Positions 43,035 through 50,962 of a stretch of 54,320 nucleotides of DNA are shown in pieces. The stretch is from F1-120-MAGs118 sp013360535 (lineage in GTDB: Bacteria; Planctomycetota; UBA1135; GCA-002686595): the NCBI GenBank assembly GCA_026647215.1, contig JAPKHC010000042.1, forward strand, positions 1 through 54,320. The letters are read 5' to 3'. The notes beneath the pieces were generated by a model. The model was not told the DNA's origin. It searched no databases and was given only the letters and a program-made list of their open reading frames with translations. The position numbers were made by a program, and so were the translations under genes. The stretch's first letter is position 1. Each line of letters begins with the position of its first letter.

Positions 43035-43089
43035 CTGCCTTTCTGGCAGCGCTGGGAGCGCCTCCCGCCGACACCTGCCAAGCTGGCAG
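43035..43089. promoter_or_regulatory. Two 15-bp inverted repeats in the groEL upstream region
   Basis: CTGCCTTTCTGGCAG (43035-43049) and CTGCCAAGCTGGCAG (43075-43089) differ only at three central bases and start 40 bases apart. Both are dyads CTGCC-N5-GGCAG. They lie between the divergent groEL (start 42832) and the gene at 43138, nearer to the latter. They are candidate operators for either gene. Confidence 0.45.
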
Positions 43090-43122
43090 CGAGTGGGGCC
43101 TCGCACCGCACGGCGGGCTCCG

Positions 43123-43128
43123 TAGCAT
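43123..43128 (+). promoter_or_regulatory. Candidate -10 element for the NPCBM gene
   Basis: TAGCAT ends nine bases before ATG 43138, the same hexamer as before the ABC ATPase gene. If used, the upstream dyads lie at about -50 and -90, a plausible operator location. Confidence 0.3.
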
Positions 43129-43137
43129 CTGGAACCT

Positions 43138-44379
43138 ATGCATCCGGCGCCCGTGTTGCTCCCGTCCTTGTTCGTCGCCCTCGGCCTCGTGCTCGCGCCC
43201 ACCCAGCAACCCAAGTCGCCCGCGACCGACCCGGCGCAGGCTGCCGCCTCGCTGCGGATCGCGCTCGAAGGGCGCGATGGCGCGACGCGGAGCCTCACGG
43301 CCGGCGAGCTCGACTTCCCGTCGCTCTCGGCGGCCGGGGCGATCGCCCTGCGCATCGAAACCGGCCCGACCCTGCCGCCCCCGGGCGATCCGGCGGCGCG
43401 CGCGTTCGTCGGGTTGCTCGGCGGAGATCGGCTCGTCGCAGCCGTGCGCGGGGGCGACGGCGATCGCCTCGATGTCGAGCTCGGCGGGGCGGTCCCGGTC
43501 GCGCTCGACGTGCTCGACCTGGTCTCGCTCGTCTTCCCGGCGCGCGGCGACGCGGCGGGCTTCGAGGCGCCGGCTTCGGGGGACCGTCTCTACTGGGTGC
43601 GGCCGACGGGGTTCGACAAGCTCGACGGCACGCTCGAGGGCTTCGCTGCGGATGGCATCACGTTCGAGAGCGTGCTCGGCCGCCGCACCTACCCGTGGAG
43701 CGAGGTGGCGGCTTTGTACGTCGAGCCGCTCGGCGCCGCCAAGCCGCGGGAGGCTGAAGAAGGGGCCGCGTGTGTCGACCTCGCCGACGGCGGGCGGCTG
43801 CACGCGCGGGTCGAGAAGCTCGGGGCCGACGGCCTCACGCTCGCGCTCGACAAGCGCCGCAAGCTCGTACTGCCTCTCGCCGCCCTGCGCGAGGTCACGC
43901 TCGACGACGGCAGCGTCAAGTTCCTCTCGACGCTCGTGCCCAGCGCGGTTCGCGAGGGCCACTTCGAAGCCGACGGCGACACGCTCGGCCTCGATTGGCC
44001 TTTCCAGCTCGACCGTGCCGTCACCGGCGGACCGCTCGCGGCGGGAGGACGGCTGTGGGCGCGCGGGATCGGCGTGCACGCGCCGAGTCGTCTCACGTTC
44101 GCACTCGACGGCTCGTGGAAGTCGCTGCGCGGCGCGGTCGCGATCGACGACTCCGTGCATCTGCTCGCGTACAAGGGCTCGGTCGAGTTCGCGCTGCACC
44201 TCGATGGCCAGGCCGAGCCCGCGTGGCGCTCGGGGCGCGTGCGCGGCGGTGATGCGCCGATCATGTTGCCGACGCTCGCGCTCGAGGGTGTGAAGCAGCT
44301 CGAGCTCGTGGTCTCGATGGACGAGCGCTCGTTCGTCGCCGACCGCGCCGACTGGCTGCGGATGCTGCTAGTCCGCTGA
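43138..44379 (+). CDS. Secreted protein with an NPCBM-like C-terminal domain
   Basis: A 413-residue protein with a signal peptide (LLPSLFVALGLVLAPTQQ). Residues 30-270 are beta-rich, containing two short SH3-like segments (LDGTLEGFAADGITFES, GRLHARVEKLGADGLTLAL). Residues about 290-413 resemble NPCBM/NEW3 carbohydrate-binding domains (GIGVHAPSRLTFALDGSW, RGAVAIDDSV). It probably binds a polysaccharide in the periplasm or outside. Its end overlaps the opposing GGDEF gene by 12 bases. Confidence 0.7.
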   Translation: MHPAPVLLPSLFVALGLVLAPTQQPKSPATDPAQAAASLRIALEGRDGATRSLTAGELDFPSLSAAGAIALRIETGPTLPPPGDPAARAFVGLLGGDRLVAAVRGGDGDRLDVELGGAVPVALDVLDLVSLVFPARGDAAGFEAPASGDRLYWVRPTGFDKLDGTLEGFAADGITFESVLGRRTYPWSEVAALYVEPLGAAKPREAEEGAACVDLADGGRLHARVEKLGADGLTLALDKRRKLVLPLAALREVTLDDGSVKFLSTLVPSAVREGHFEADGDTLGLDWPFQLDRAVTGGPLAAGGRLWARGIGVHAPSRLTFALDGSWKSLRGAVAIDDSVHLLAYKGSVEFALHLDGQAEPAWRSGRVRGGDAPIMLPTLALEGVKQLELVVSMDERSFVADRADWLRMLLVR

Positions 44380-45441
44380 GCGCGACGGCGGGCGCAAGGA
44401 CGCGTCGAGGCTGCGGAAGTAGATGCCGCGGTCGCCGCCGGAGCGCTTGGCCTCGTGCAGCGCTTCCTCGGCGTGCTGGCGCAGCTCGTCCGCGCTCGCC
44501 AGATCGCGTCCGTCGAAGGTCTCGAAGCCCAGGCTCGCGGTGACGCGCAGCGGCGGACTGCACGGAATCTGCAGCGTGGTCTCGGGGATCTGCTCGAGCA
44601 GGCGCTGCACGACGCGCGCGGCGTCGACCTTGCGCGTGTAGGGGAGCAGCACGCAGAACTCGTCGCCACCCAGCCGCGCCGCGACGTCCTCGGTGCGCAG
44701 CGCGCGCCGGATCGTGGCGCCGACGCGCGCGATCACCTCGTCGCCGACCGTGTGGTCGTAGAGCTTGTTGACCTTGCCGAAGTCGTCGAGATCGATCAGC
44801 AAGAGGCCGAGATCGAGCCGATGGCGCTGCGCGGCGGAGAACGCCTGCCGGAACTGGTCCTCGAACGCCTGCGGTCGCAGCAGGTCCGTGCGGTCGTCGT
44901 GCGTCGCGCGGTGGCGCAGCTCGACGATTTCCGCCGCGGCGCGCGCGCGTTGCTCGAGCAGGTGCACACGCAGCACGAGCTCCGCGTCGCCGGCGCTGCG
45001 CCGCACGAAGTCGAGCGGGAACGTCAGGTCGCGGTGGGCGAGGGCCACGAGCTCGGGCTCAAGCGACTCGTCGGGCACGACCACGAGCAGCGCACCGCCG
45101 GGTTCGAGCGCGAGCGCCTGCGCGAGCGCCGCGAGTTCCGCCGCTCCCGCGTCGGCGACGGGATCGACGAGCAGCACGAGCTCGCTGCGCGCCGCGATCC
45201 GCTCGAGCGTGCGCCGCAGGCTTGCGGACACCTCGACCTCGAAGCCCGCCTCCGACAGCGCGCGCGCGCGCCCGACGATCCCCGTCCCGCGATGGTCGCC
45301 CACCAGCACACGCAGGCCGCGGCGCGCCGGGCCCGCTTCCCCGACCGCACGCCCCGGCCGCAGCTCGGGCACGAAGGGCGCCAGAACTTCCGGCGGCTCG
45401 TGCGCGGGGAGCGGATCGGGGGCCTGCGGGGTGGGACTCAC
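44368..45441 (-). CDS. Diguanylate cyclase (GGDEF) with a divergent receiver-like domain
   Basis: A 357-residue protein. Residues about 30-165 have the alternating beta/alpha pattern of a response-regulator receiver (LRVLVGDHRGTGIVGRARAL, ELVLLVDPVADAG), but the phospho-acceptor and conserved Lys cannot be placed with confidence. Residues about 180-345 form a GGDEF domain: LLLIDLDDFGKVNKLYDH and the active-site RLGGDEFCVLLPY, intact, so cyclic di-GMP synthesis is likely. A typical RxxD inhibitory site five residues before GGDEF is not present (EDVAARLGGDEF). The start is GTG 45441. Confidence 0.82.
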   Translation of the reverse strand: MSPTPQAPDPLPAHEPPEVLAPFVPELRPGRAVGEAGPARRGLRVLVGDHRGTGIVGRARALSEAGFEVEVSASLRRTLERIAARSELVLLVDPVADAGAAELAALAQALALEPGGALLVVVPDESLEPELVALAHRDLTFPLDFVRRSAGDAELVLRVHLLEQRARAAAEIVELRHRATHDDRTDLLRPQAFEDQFRQAFSAAQRHRLDLGLLLIDLDDFGKVNKLYDHTVGDEVIARVGATIRRALRTEDVAARLGGDEFCVLLPYTRKVDAARVVQRLLEQIPETTLQIPCSPPLRVTASLGFETFDGRDLASADELRQHAEEALHEAKRSGGDRGIYFRSLDASLRPPSRSAD

Positions 45442-45942
45442 GGGAGGGCGGGGGCGGCGGGGTCGGGGCTTTCCGGGAGGGGGAAATCCATGGGAAAGTA
45501 TCCTCCGCCCGCGCGGTTTTAGGAAACCGCATTTCGGCCCAGTCGCCCAGGTTTCGACGGAGGCCCGAGTGGGGGATGGGAGCCCGGCCCCTCTCCGGAC
45601 ACCCTCCGAGGCCGCCGATTGTTCCGTTTTCTCGGACCCGAGTCACGCTCGCACCGGCCGGGAAAGGGGTCCGGAGGGCATTTCTGGCGGGACTATTCCC
45701 TCCCGCTCCCACCCGTCCGCCGCTACACTCCTCGCCCTTCGTGCGTGGGATCGGCCCACGCCGGAAGGTCCCCCACAACCCGCGTCCTCACCTGTCCCCG
45801 GCCTGCCGGAGGAGCTTTCAACGTCGGAAGCCCCTGCCGTCGGGATCCGCGTCCGCGCCGCACCTTCGCGTCCCGGACCTCGCGAGGCTCGCCCAGCTCG
45901 ACTTCCTTCCTGCCTTTCGAGCAGTCCTTGCTCTCCATCCAC
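45442..45942. promoter_or_regulatory. Intergenic region with rpsB promoter and long leader
   Basis: These 501 bases contain no gene I can support. A 7-bp hairpin (GCGGTTT at 45513-45519 with AAACCGC at 45524-45530) lies upstream of the GGDEF gene. TACACT at 45724-45729 is the best -10 for rpsB, followed by CCTCGCCCTTCG, and implies a leader of about 210 bases. Ribosomal protein S2 is known to repress rpsB through its leader in other bacteria, so a similar role is possible here. Confidence 0.4.
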
Positions 45943-46800
45943 ATGGAAACCGCATCGGTTCAGCAACTCATCGAAGCAGGTGTGCACTTCGGATGCCGCG
46001 CGTCGCGGTGGAATCCGAAGATGGCGCCGTACATCTACGGTCGCCGCAACCTGATTCACATCCTGGATCTCCGGGAGACCCTGCGCGGGCTCCTGCGCGC
46101 CCAGAACTTCCTCTACCACGTCTCCGCCGAAGGCTCCCAGATCCTCTGGTGCGGCACGAAGCGCCAGGTCAAGGGCGTCATCCATGACGCGGGCCAGCGC
46201 ACCGGCATGCCGGTCGTGACCGAGCGCTGGATCGGCGGCACGCTGACCAACTTCTCCGTGATCCGCAGCCGTCTCCGCCGCCTCGAGGAACTCGAGAAGA
46301 TGGAGGAGTCGGGCACGATCGAGATCGAGTCCAAGAAGATGGCCTCGACGCTCCGCCGCGAGAAGAAGAAGATCGACCGCAACCTCGGCGGCATCCGCGA
46401 GATGACGCAGATCCCCGGCGCGATGGTCGTGATCGACCCCGCGCGCGAGATCAACGCGATCAAGGAAGCGCGCCGCCTCGGCGTGCCCGTCGTCGGCATC
46501 CTCGACACCGACTGCGACCCGAGCGTGGTCGACATCGTGATCCCGGGCAACGACGACGCGCTCAAGAGCGTGCGCCTGCTCGTCGATCGCCTCGCGACCG
46601 CCGTCGAAGAGGGCAGCGCCAACCGTCGCGAGCAGGTCGCTGCCGCCGGTGGCGATCGTTCCTCGGAGATGCCGGTCGGTGACGAGCCGCGTCCGACGCG
46701 CAACCAGCGCGCCCAGGACCTGCGTTCGCGCCGGGCCCCGCAGGCCGAAGCCGCTCCCGCCGCGCCCGCGGCCGAAGCGGCGCCCGAAGCCGGCGCCTAG
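45943..46800 (+). CDS. rpsB: Ribosomal protein uS2
   Basis: A 285-residue S2 protein of the small ribosomal subunit. It begins TASVQQLIEAGVHFGCRASR and contains RNLIHILDLRETLRGL, TERWIGGTLTNFSVIRSR, PGAMVVIDPAREINAIKEA and PVVGILDTDCDPSVVDIVI, all in family order. The last 60 residues are an Ala/Pro/Glu-rich extension not needed for the fold. The ATG at 45943 is chosen because it directly precedes the conserved N-terminus. It heads rpsB-tsf-pyrH-frr, the standard order in many bacteria. Confidence 0.95.
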   Translation: METASVQQLIEAGVHFGCRASRWNPKMAPYIYGRRNLIHILDLRETLRGLLRAQNFLYHVSAEGSQILWCGTKRQVKGVIHDAGQRTGMPVVTERWIGGTLTNFSVIRSRLRRLEELEKMEESGTIEIESKKMASTLRREKKKIDRNLGGIREMTQIPGAMVVIDPAREINAIKEARRLGVPVVGILDTDCDPSVVDIVIPGNDDALKSVRLLVDRLATAVEEGSANRREQVAAAGGDRSSEMPVGDEPRPTRNQRAQDLRSRRAPQAEAAPAAPAAEAAPEAGA

Positions 46801-46819
46801 TCGCCTGCACGACCGAAAC

Positions 46820-46847
46820 GGCGGGTGTCGCGAGCGCGGCACCCGCC
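46820..46847 (+). terminator. Hairpin between rpsB and tsf
   Basis: GGCGGGTG (46820-46827) pairs with CACCCGCC (46840-46847) around a 12-base loop. It lies 20 bases after the rpsB stop in a 182-base gap, in a position suited to partial termination that lowers tsf relative to rpsB. Confidence 0.5.
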
Positions 46848-46982
46848 CCGTACGCCGCGGGCCCACGCACGAGAGTTCCTCGCGCGGCCCGCACGTTTCC
46901 CTCCAAGCCTTCGAGCGGCGCCCGTTCGCCGCCACCGGAGCCCGCGCCCCGGGCTCCATCTCCAACCCCGGACTCCAGAGCC

Positions 46983-47825
46983 ATGATCAGTGCGAAGATG
47001 GTGTCGGACCTGCGCGAGCGCACCGGCGCGGGCCTGATGGAATGCAAGCGCGCCCTCGAGGCGGCCAACGGCGACATCGAGGTCGCGATCGACAACCTGC
47101 GCAAGGCGGGCCTCAAGAACGCCGACAAGCGCGCGGGCCGCGCCGCCGGCGCCGGTCGCGTCGGCCAGCACCGCGCCGCGGATTCGCGCAGCGCGGCCTT
47201 CGTGCTGATGACGTGCGAGACGGACTTCGTCCCGCCGACCGACGACTTCATGGGCCTGCTCGCCAAGCTCACCAAGCTCGGCTTCGACCAGAAGGTGCCG
47301 AGCGCGGCGACGCTGCTCACGGCGACGCTCGACGGCCGTCCGGCGCTCGAGGCCGTCAAGGCGCTCTCGGGCAAGTGCGGCGAGAACTGCGAGGTTCCGC
47401 AAGCGCTCTACCTGGCGAACGCGGCCGGCTACGTCGGCGGCTACATCCACTTCGACCAGAAGATCGGCGGCTTCGCGTCGATCACGACCGACGCCCCGGT
47501 GGAGAAGGTCAACGAGTTCCTCAACAAGCTCGGCCAGCACATCGTGTTCGCCCGGCCGATCGCCGTGCGCCGCGACCAGATCCCGGCCGACGTCGTCGAG
47601 CGCGAGCGCAAGGTCTACATGGAGAGCGAAGAAGTGCTCGCCAAGCCGGCCGAACGTCGCGAGGCGATCGTGCAGGGCAAGATCAACAAGTTCTACGGCA
47701 CGATCGCGCTCGAGGAGCAGCCTTGGTACCTCGACAACGCGGTCACCGTGAAGAAGATGCTCGCCGACACCCTCGGTGCCGGCGCCAGGATCGAGGCCTT
47801 CGCGCTGTTCGCGCTGGGCGCCTAG
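46983..47825 (+). CDS. tsf: Elongation factor Ts
   Basis: A 280-residue nucleotide exchange factor for EF-Tu. The N-terminal UBA-like domain has LRERTGAGLMECKRALE, and the core begins with VLMTCETDFV (TDFV motif that contacts EF-Tu), followed by two subdomain repeats ending GAGARIEAFALFALG. Length and order are standard. Confidence 0.95.
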   Translation: MISAKMVSDLRERTGAGLMECKRALEAANGDIEVAIDNLRKAGLKNADKRAGRAAGAGRVGQHRAADSRSAAFVLMTCETDFVPPTDDFMGLLAKLTKLGFDQKVPSAATLLTATLDGRPALEAVKALSGKCGENCEVPQALYLANAAGYVGGYIHFDQKIGGFASITTDAPVEKVNEFLNKLGQHIVFARPIAVRRDQIPADVVERERKVYMESEEVLAKPAERREAIVQGKINKFYGTIALEEQPWYLDNAVTVKKMLADTLGAGARIEAFALFALGA

Positions 47826-47838
47826 GCGAGGCCCGGCG

Positions 47839-48555
47839 TTGAGCTACCAGCGCATCCTGCTCAAGATCTCCGGCGAGGCCATGGCGGACCGAGCGTCCGG
47901 CCGTGGCCTCGACCCGGACTCGGTGCACGACATCGCGCGCCAGATCGCGAACGTCTCGCGCCTGGGCGTCGAGATCGCGGTCGTCGTCGGCGGCGGCAAC
48001 ATCCTGCGCGGAGCCAAAGTCGCCGGGATGGGCACGCTGCGGGCTAGCGCCGACTACATGGGCATGCTGGGCACCGTGATCAACGCCCTCGCGCTGTCCG
48101 ACGCGCTGGAGCAGGCCGGCGTCGAGACGCGCGTGATGACCGCGATCGAGATCGCCAAGGTCGCCGAGCCCTTCGTGCGGCGGCGCGCGCTCTCGCACCT
48201 CGCCAAGGACCGGCTCGTGATCCTCGCGGCCGGCACCGGCAACCCGTTCTTCTCGACCGACACCGCGGCCGCGCTGCGCGCGCGCGAGCTCGGCTGCGAC
48301 GTGATGCTCAAGGGCACCAAGGTCGACGGCGTCTACACCGCCGATCCGATGGTCGACAAGTCCGCCCAGCGCCTACCGACGCTGACGCACCAGGATTTCC
48401 TGCAGCGCCAGCTCAAGGTGCTCGACTCCACGGCCGTCAGCCTGTGCATGGAGTCGCGCCTCCCGATCGTCGTGTTCAACCTGTTCGAAGAAGGCAACAT
48501 CGAGCGTGTCGTGCGCGGAGAGCCCGTCGGCACGACCATCCGGAGCGAAGCATGA
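47839..48555 (+). CDS. pyrH: Uridylate kinase
   Basis: A 238-residue UMP kinase of the amino-acid-kinase fold making UDP in the cytoplasm. It begins YQRILLKISGEAM (phosphate loop) and continues VVVGGGNILRG, GMLGTVINALAL, the GTGNPFFSTDTAAALRA uridine-binding segment and KGTKVDGVYTADPM. The start is TTG 47839, the only codon placing the conserved YQRILLK at the N-terminus, 13 bases after tsf. Its stop overlaps the frr start (ATGA). Confidence 0.93.
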   Translation: MSYQRILLKISGEAMADRASGRGLDPDSVHDIARQIANVSRLGVEIAVVVGGGNILRGAKVAGMGTLRASADYMGMLGTVINALALSDALEQAGVETRVMTAIEIAKVAEPFVRRRALSHLAKDRLVILAAGTGNPFFSTDTAAALRARELGCDVMLKGTKVDGVYTADPMVDKSAQRLPTLTHQDFLQRQLKVLDSTAVSLCMESRLPIVVFNLFEEGNIERVVRGEPVGTTIRSEA

Positions 48556-49121
48556 GCGCACAGTCCCAGCAGAAGATCGTCCAGGACGCGACCGCCGGCA
48601 TGGAGAAGGCGCTCCACCACATCCAGGACATGCTCAAGGGGGTCCGCACGGGCCGTGCGAGCTCGGCGCTGGTCGACAACATCCGCGTCGACTACTACGG
48701 CTCGCTGACGCCGATCAACCAGCTCGCCGCCGTCTCCGTGCCCGAGCCGCGCCAGATCATGATCAAGCCCTTCGACGGCTCGATCCTGGCCGAGATCAAC
48801 AAGGCGATCCTCAAGAGCGACCTCGGCATCACTCCGCAGTCCGACGGCAAGGTCCTGCGCCTGCAGATGCCGCCGCTCTCCGGCGAGCAGCGCCTCAAGT
48901 ACGCCGCCAAGGTCAAGGAGATGTGCGAGGAAGGCCGCGTCTCGATGCGCAACGTGCGCCGCGACGCCAACAAGCACGCCGACGCCGAGAGCAAGGGCGG
49001 CGGCCTGACCGAGGACGAGCACAAGAAGACCCTCGAGCGCGTCCAGGACGTGCTCAAGGAGTTCGAGAAGAAGCTCGACGTCGTGCAGGCGGCCAAGGTC
49101 AAGGAAATCACCGAGGTCTAG
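48552..49121 (+). CDS. frr: Ribosome recycling factor
   Basis: A 189-residue protein that splits post-termination ribosomes with EF-G. It contains VRTGRASSALVDNIRVDYYG, INQLAAVSVPEPRQIMIKPF and the C-terminal long helix, all typical. It is coupled to pyrH by a 4-base overlap and precedes the lysine tRNA by 29 bases. Confidence 0.95.
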   Translation: MSAQSQQKIVQDATAGMEKALHHIQDMLKGVRTGRASSALVDNIRVDYYGSLTPINQLAAVSVPEPRQIMIKPFDGSILAEINKAILKSDLGITPQSDGKVLRLQMPPLSGEQRLKYAAKVKEMCEEGRVSMRNVRRDANKHADAESKGGGLTEDEHKKTLERVQDVLKEFEKKLDVVQAAKVKEITEV

Positions 49122-49150
49122 GGGCTTCCCGGCCTCGGCGAGACGAAGAG

Positions 49151-49223
49151 GGGCGCGTAGCTCAGTCGGTAGAGCAGCTGGCTTTTAACCAGCTGGTCGT
49201 AGGTTCGAGTCCTACCGCGCTCA
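49151..49223 (+). tRNA. tRNA-Lys (anticodon TTT)
   Basis: Acceptor arms GGGCGCG (49151-49157) and CGCGCTC (49216-49222) pair with one G-T wobble. The anticodon stem is GCTGG/CCAGC with loop CTTTTAA, anticodon at 49184-49186, and the T arm contains GGTTCGAGTCC. CCA is not encoded (ACCCC follows). No separate promoter is seen, so it is probably transcribed with frr. Confidence 0.95.
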
Positions 49224-49248
49224 CCCCTCTTCCCCGCCCGACAGGGGC

Positions 49249-49276
49249 TTGACCAAGCGCCCCCGCGCGCTATCCT
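49249..49276 (+). promoter_or_regulatory. Promoter of tRNA-Lys(CTT)
   Basis: TTGACC (49249-49254) and TATCCT (49271-49276) are 16 bases apart, a good sigma-70 match. The downstream CTCCGCCCTTCG closely matches the sequence after the rpsB -10. Confidence 0.6.
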
Positions 49277-49310
49277 CTCCGCCCTTCGACATCCGTTCGC
49301 GGCTGTCGTC

Positions 49311-49386
<76 letters not shown>

Positions 49387-49513
49387 CTTCAGCGGGCCGG
49401 CAGCGTTCCTCGCCGCCGGCCCGCAACTTTTGGGGCAGCGTCTCGCCGGACAGCGCCTCACCTTGTGATGGAAGTGCGGAGCCGACTTGCGTCCGCACCC
49501 GCTGCGCGGCTGA

Positions 49514-49996
49514 TTGTCCTCCACGAGCACCACCCAACTCGACCGCCAGATCCAGGACCGCATCCAGGCCTTCCTCACCGAGCTCAGCGGGCTCGTTCGC
49601 CAGTCCGCGCTCGAAGCCGTCCAGGTCGCGCTGGGTGGCGGCGTGGCTGCGCCGGCTCGCCGTGGCCCCGGTCGCCCGCGCAAGAACGCTGCCGCGGGGA
49701 CGATCGCAGCGGCTGCGCCGGCGAGCGCTGCTGGTTCGAAGTCCTCCGCCTCCGCCCCCGCAGGCAAGCCCGCCCGCAAGGGCAAGCGCGCCAAGCGCAC
49801 CTCCGCCGACGTCGACGCGACCGCCGCGGCGCTGCTCACCTACGTCGCCGCCAACGAGGGCCAGTCGATCGAGCAGATCGGCAGGGGCATGGGCGTCGCC
49901 ACGAAGGAGCTGAAGTTGCCGGTGATCAAGCTCATGGAGGCGAAGAAGCTGAAGACGAAGGGGCAGCGGCGCGGGACGAAGTACTTCGCGAAGTAG
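49514..49996 (+). CDS. AT-hook protein with a C-terminal winged-helix-like domain
   Basis: A 160-residue basic protein. The frame opens directly after a TGA, and TTG 49514 is the first start. Residues 1-45 form a helical region; RRGPGRPRKN near residue 50 is an AT-hook (GRP core); an Ala/Lys-rich linker follows; residues about 100-160 (ALLTYVAANEGQSIEQIGRG then MGVATKELKLPVIKLMEAKK) look like a winged helix ending KGQRRGTKYF. Similar hook plus helix proteins in high-GC bacteria are putative nucleoid or transcription factors. The target is unknown. Confidence 0.7.
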   Translation: MSSTSTTQLDRQIQDRIQAFLTELSGLVRQSALEAVQVALGGGVAAPARRGPGRPRKNAAAGTIAAAAPASAAGSKSSASAPAGKPARKGKRAKRTSADVDATAAALLTYVAANEGQSIEQIGRGMGVATKELKLPVIKLMEAKKLKTKGQRRGTKYFAK

Positions 49997-50134
49997 GGCA
50001 GGGCGGGGTCAGCGCGCTTCCGCCTGCGCTCCCTGCGGGCGGCTCGGCTTCATCCGCCGCGGTCGGGGGAACAGTCTCGCGCCCGCACTCGTCGATCCCG
50101 ACGCGCCGCCGCCTCGACGCTCGTGAGCGGTTCT

Positions 50135-50581
50135 ATGCCCAACGCCGACTCCCACGGTCCTGTCGCCGCACTCGCTGGTGCAGCCGCAGCAATCACGCTC
50201 GCCCCTCAGGACTCGCGGGCGGCACTCTTCGAAGCGCTCGGAGGTGCGTTCGGCGGCTATCTCGGCGGGCGCACGCCGGACCTGATCGATCCCCCGACCA
50301 GCCCTCGACACCGCAGCGTCGGCCACGGGGTGCTCACCAGCGGGGCTGCGCTCCTCTGGTGCGTCCGACGGTTGCCTCGAGCTCAAGCGGCGCTACGCCA
50401 GCCGCGATCCTCGCCCCGCGCGCTTGCGGAGGAGCATCGTGCCGGCCCTCGTGGAGCGAGCGCGCCGTTCGATCCCGTCGGCCACTTCCTCGCTAGCGTC
50501 GCCGCCGGCTTCGTCGCGGGCTATGCGTCGCATCTCCTGCTCGACGGGATGACGCCAGCGGGGCTGCCGGCGTTCGCGTAG
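50135..50581 (+). CDS. DUF457/YdjM-like membrane protein, short
   Basis: About 148 residues from ATG 50135 (GTG 50123 is an alternative). Two features match the YdjM/DUF457 metal-dependent hydrolase-like family: GGYLGGRTPDLIDPPTSPRH with HRSVGHG, and a later hydrophobic GYASHLLLDGMTPAGLP. The family usually continues with further membrane segments, so this copy looks C-terminally truncated. Activity is not shown for most members. Confidence 0.6.
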   Translation: MPNADSHGPVAALAGAAAAITLAPQDSRAALFEALGGAFGGYLGGRTPDLIDPPTSPRHRSVGHGVLTSGAALLWCVRRLPRAQAALRQPRSSPRALAEEHRAGPRGASAPFDPVGHFLASVAAGFVAGYASHLLLDGMTPAGLPAFA

Positions 50582-50862
50582 TGCAGAAGCGGTCGGCGGC
50601 GCGCCATCGAACCCAGGAGTGGCGTCGCCGGGTGCGCCCCACAGGACGTGGCGGAGCGCGCCGGAGTGAATCTGGAGCTGCTGGGCGTGGTCGAACCGCC
50701 AGGAATCGGGCACGGAAATCGTGGGCCGAACAGAAATAAGCGCTCGGCCGCCCCGCCATCCGCCAACTTTCTCCGGGAACTTCTCGAGCCGCGCGTAACT
50801 CGTTGCTGCGAAGCGTCTTGAGACAAGTTGGAAACATTCCGGAGAATCTCGCGCGGCGGGGG
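50582..50862. other. Intergenic stretch without a supported gene
   Basis: Between the DUF457-like gene and the next promoter I find no reading frame with this genome's codon bias and a plausible start. A minus-strand frame reads VPDSWRFDHAQQLQIHSG near 50640-50720 and could be a gene remnant, but it has no start or recognisable continuation. Confidence 0.4.
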
Positions 50863-50892
50863 TTGACGAGTTCTGGGGCACGCGCCTACCGT
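50863..50892 (+). promoter_or_regulatory. Promoter of the secreted 12-cysteine protein
   Basis: TTGACG (50863-50868) and TACCGT (50887-50892) are 18 bases apart. The predicted leader is about 64 bases and ends with GAAAGAAGAA just before ATG 50963. Confidence 0.5.
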
Positions 50893-50962
50893 CGCGAGCA
50901 CGTAGCGTAGATCGGTCGCTACGTTCCTCAACCTCACGCACCAACTCGGGGAAAGAAGAAGC

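Noticed and set aside
42833..43137. CIRCE operator upstream of groEL
   Set aside because: No TTAGCACTC half-site or its complement is present; only the unrelated CTGCC dyads were found.
45442..45600. Cyclic di-GMP riboswitch upstream of the GGDEF gene
   Set aside because: The conserved GEMM core sequences are absent on the minus strand; only a simple 7-bp hairpin was seen.
45943..46965. Minus-strand 440-residue frame across rpsB
   Set aside because: rpsB on the plus strand is unmistakable; the opposite frame is its shadow.
50393..50944. Minus-strand gene in the 50.4-50.9 kb region
   Set aside because: It overlaps the DUF457-like gene and the promoter of the cysteine-rich protein, has no recognisable domain, and only a short plausible protein segment.
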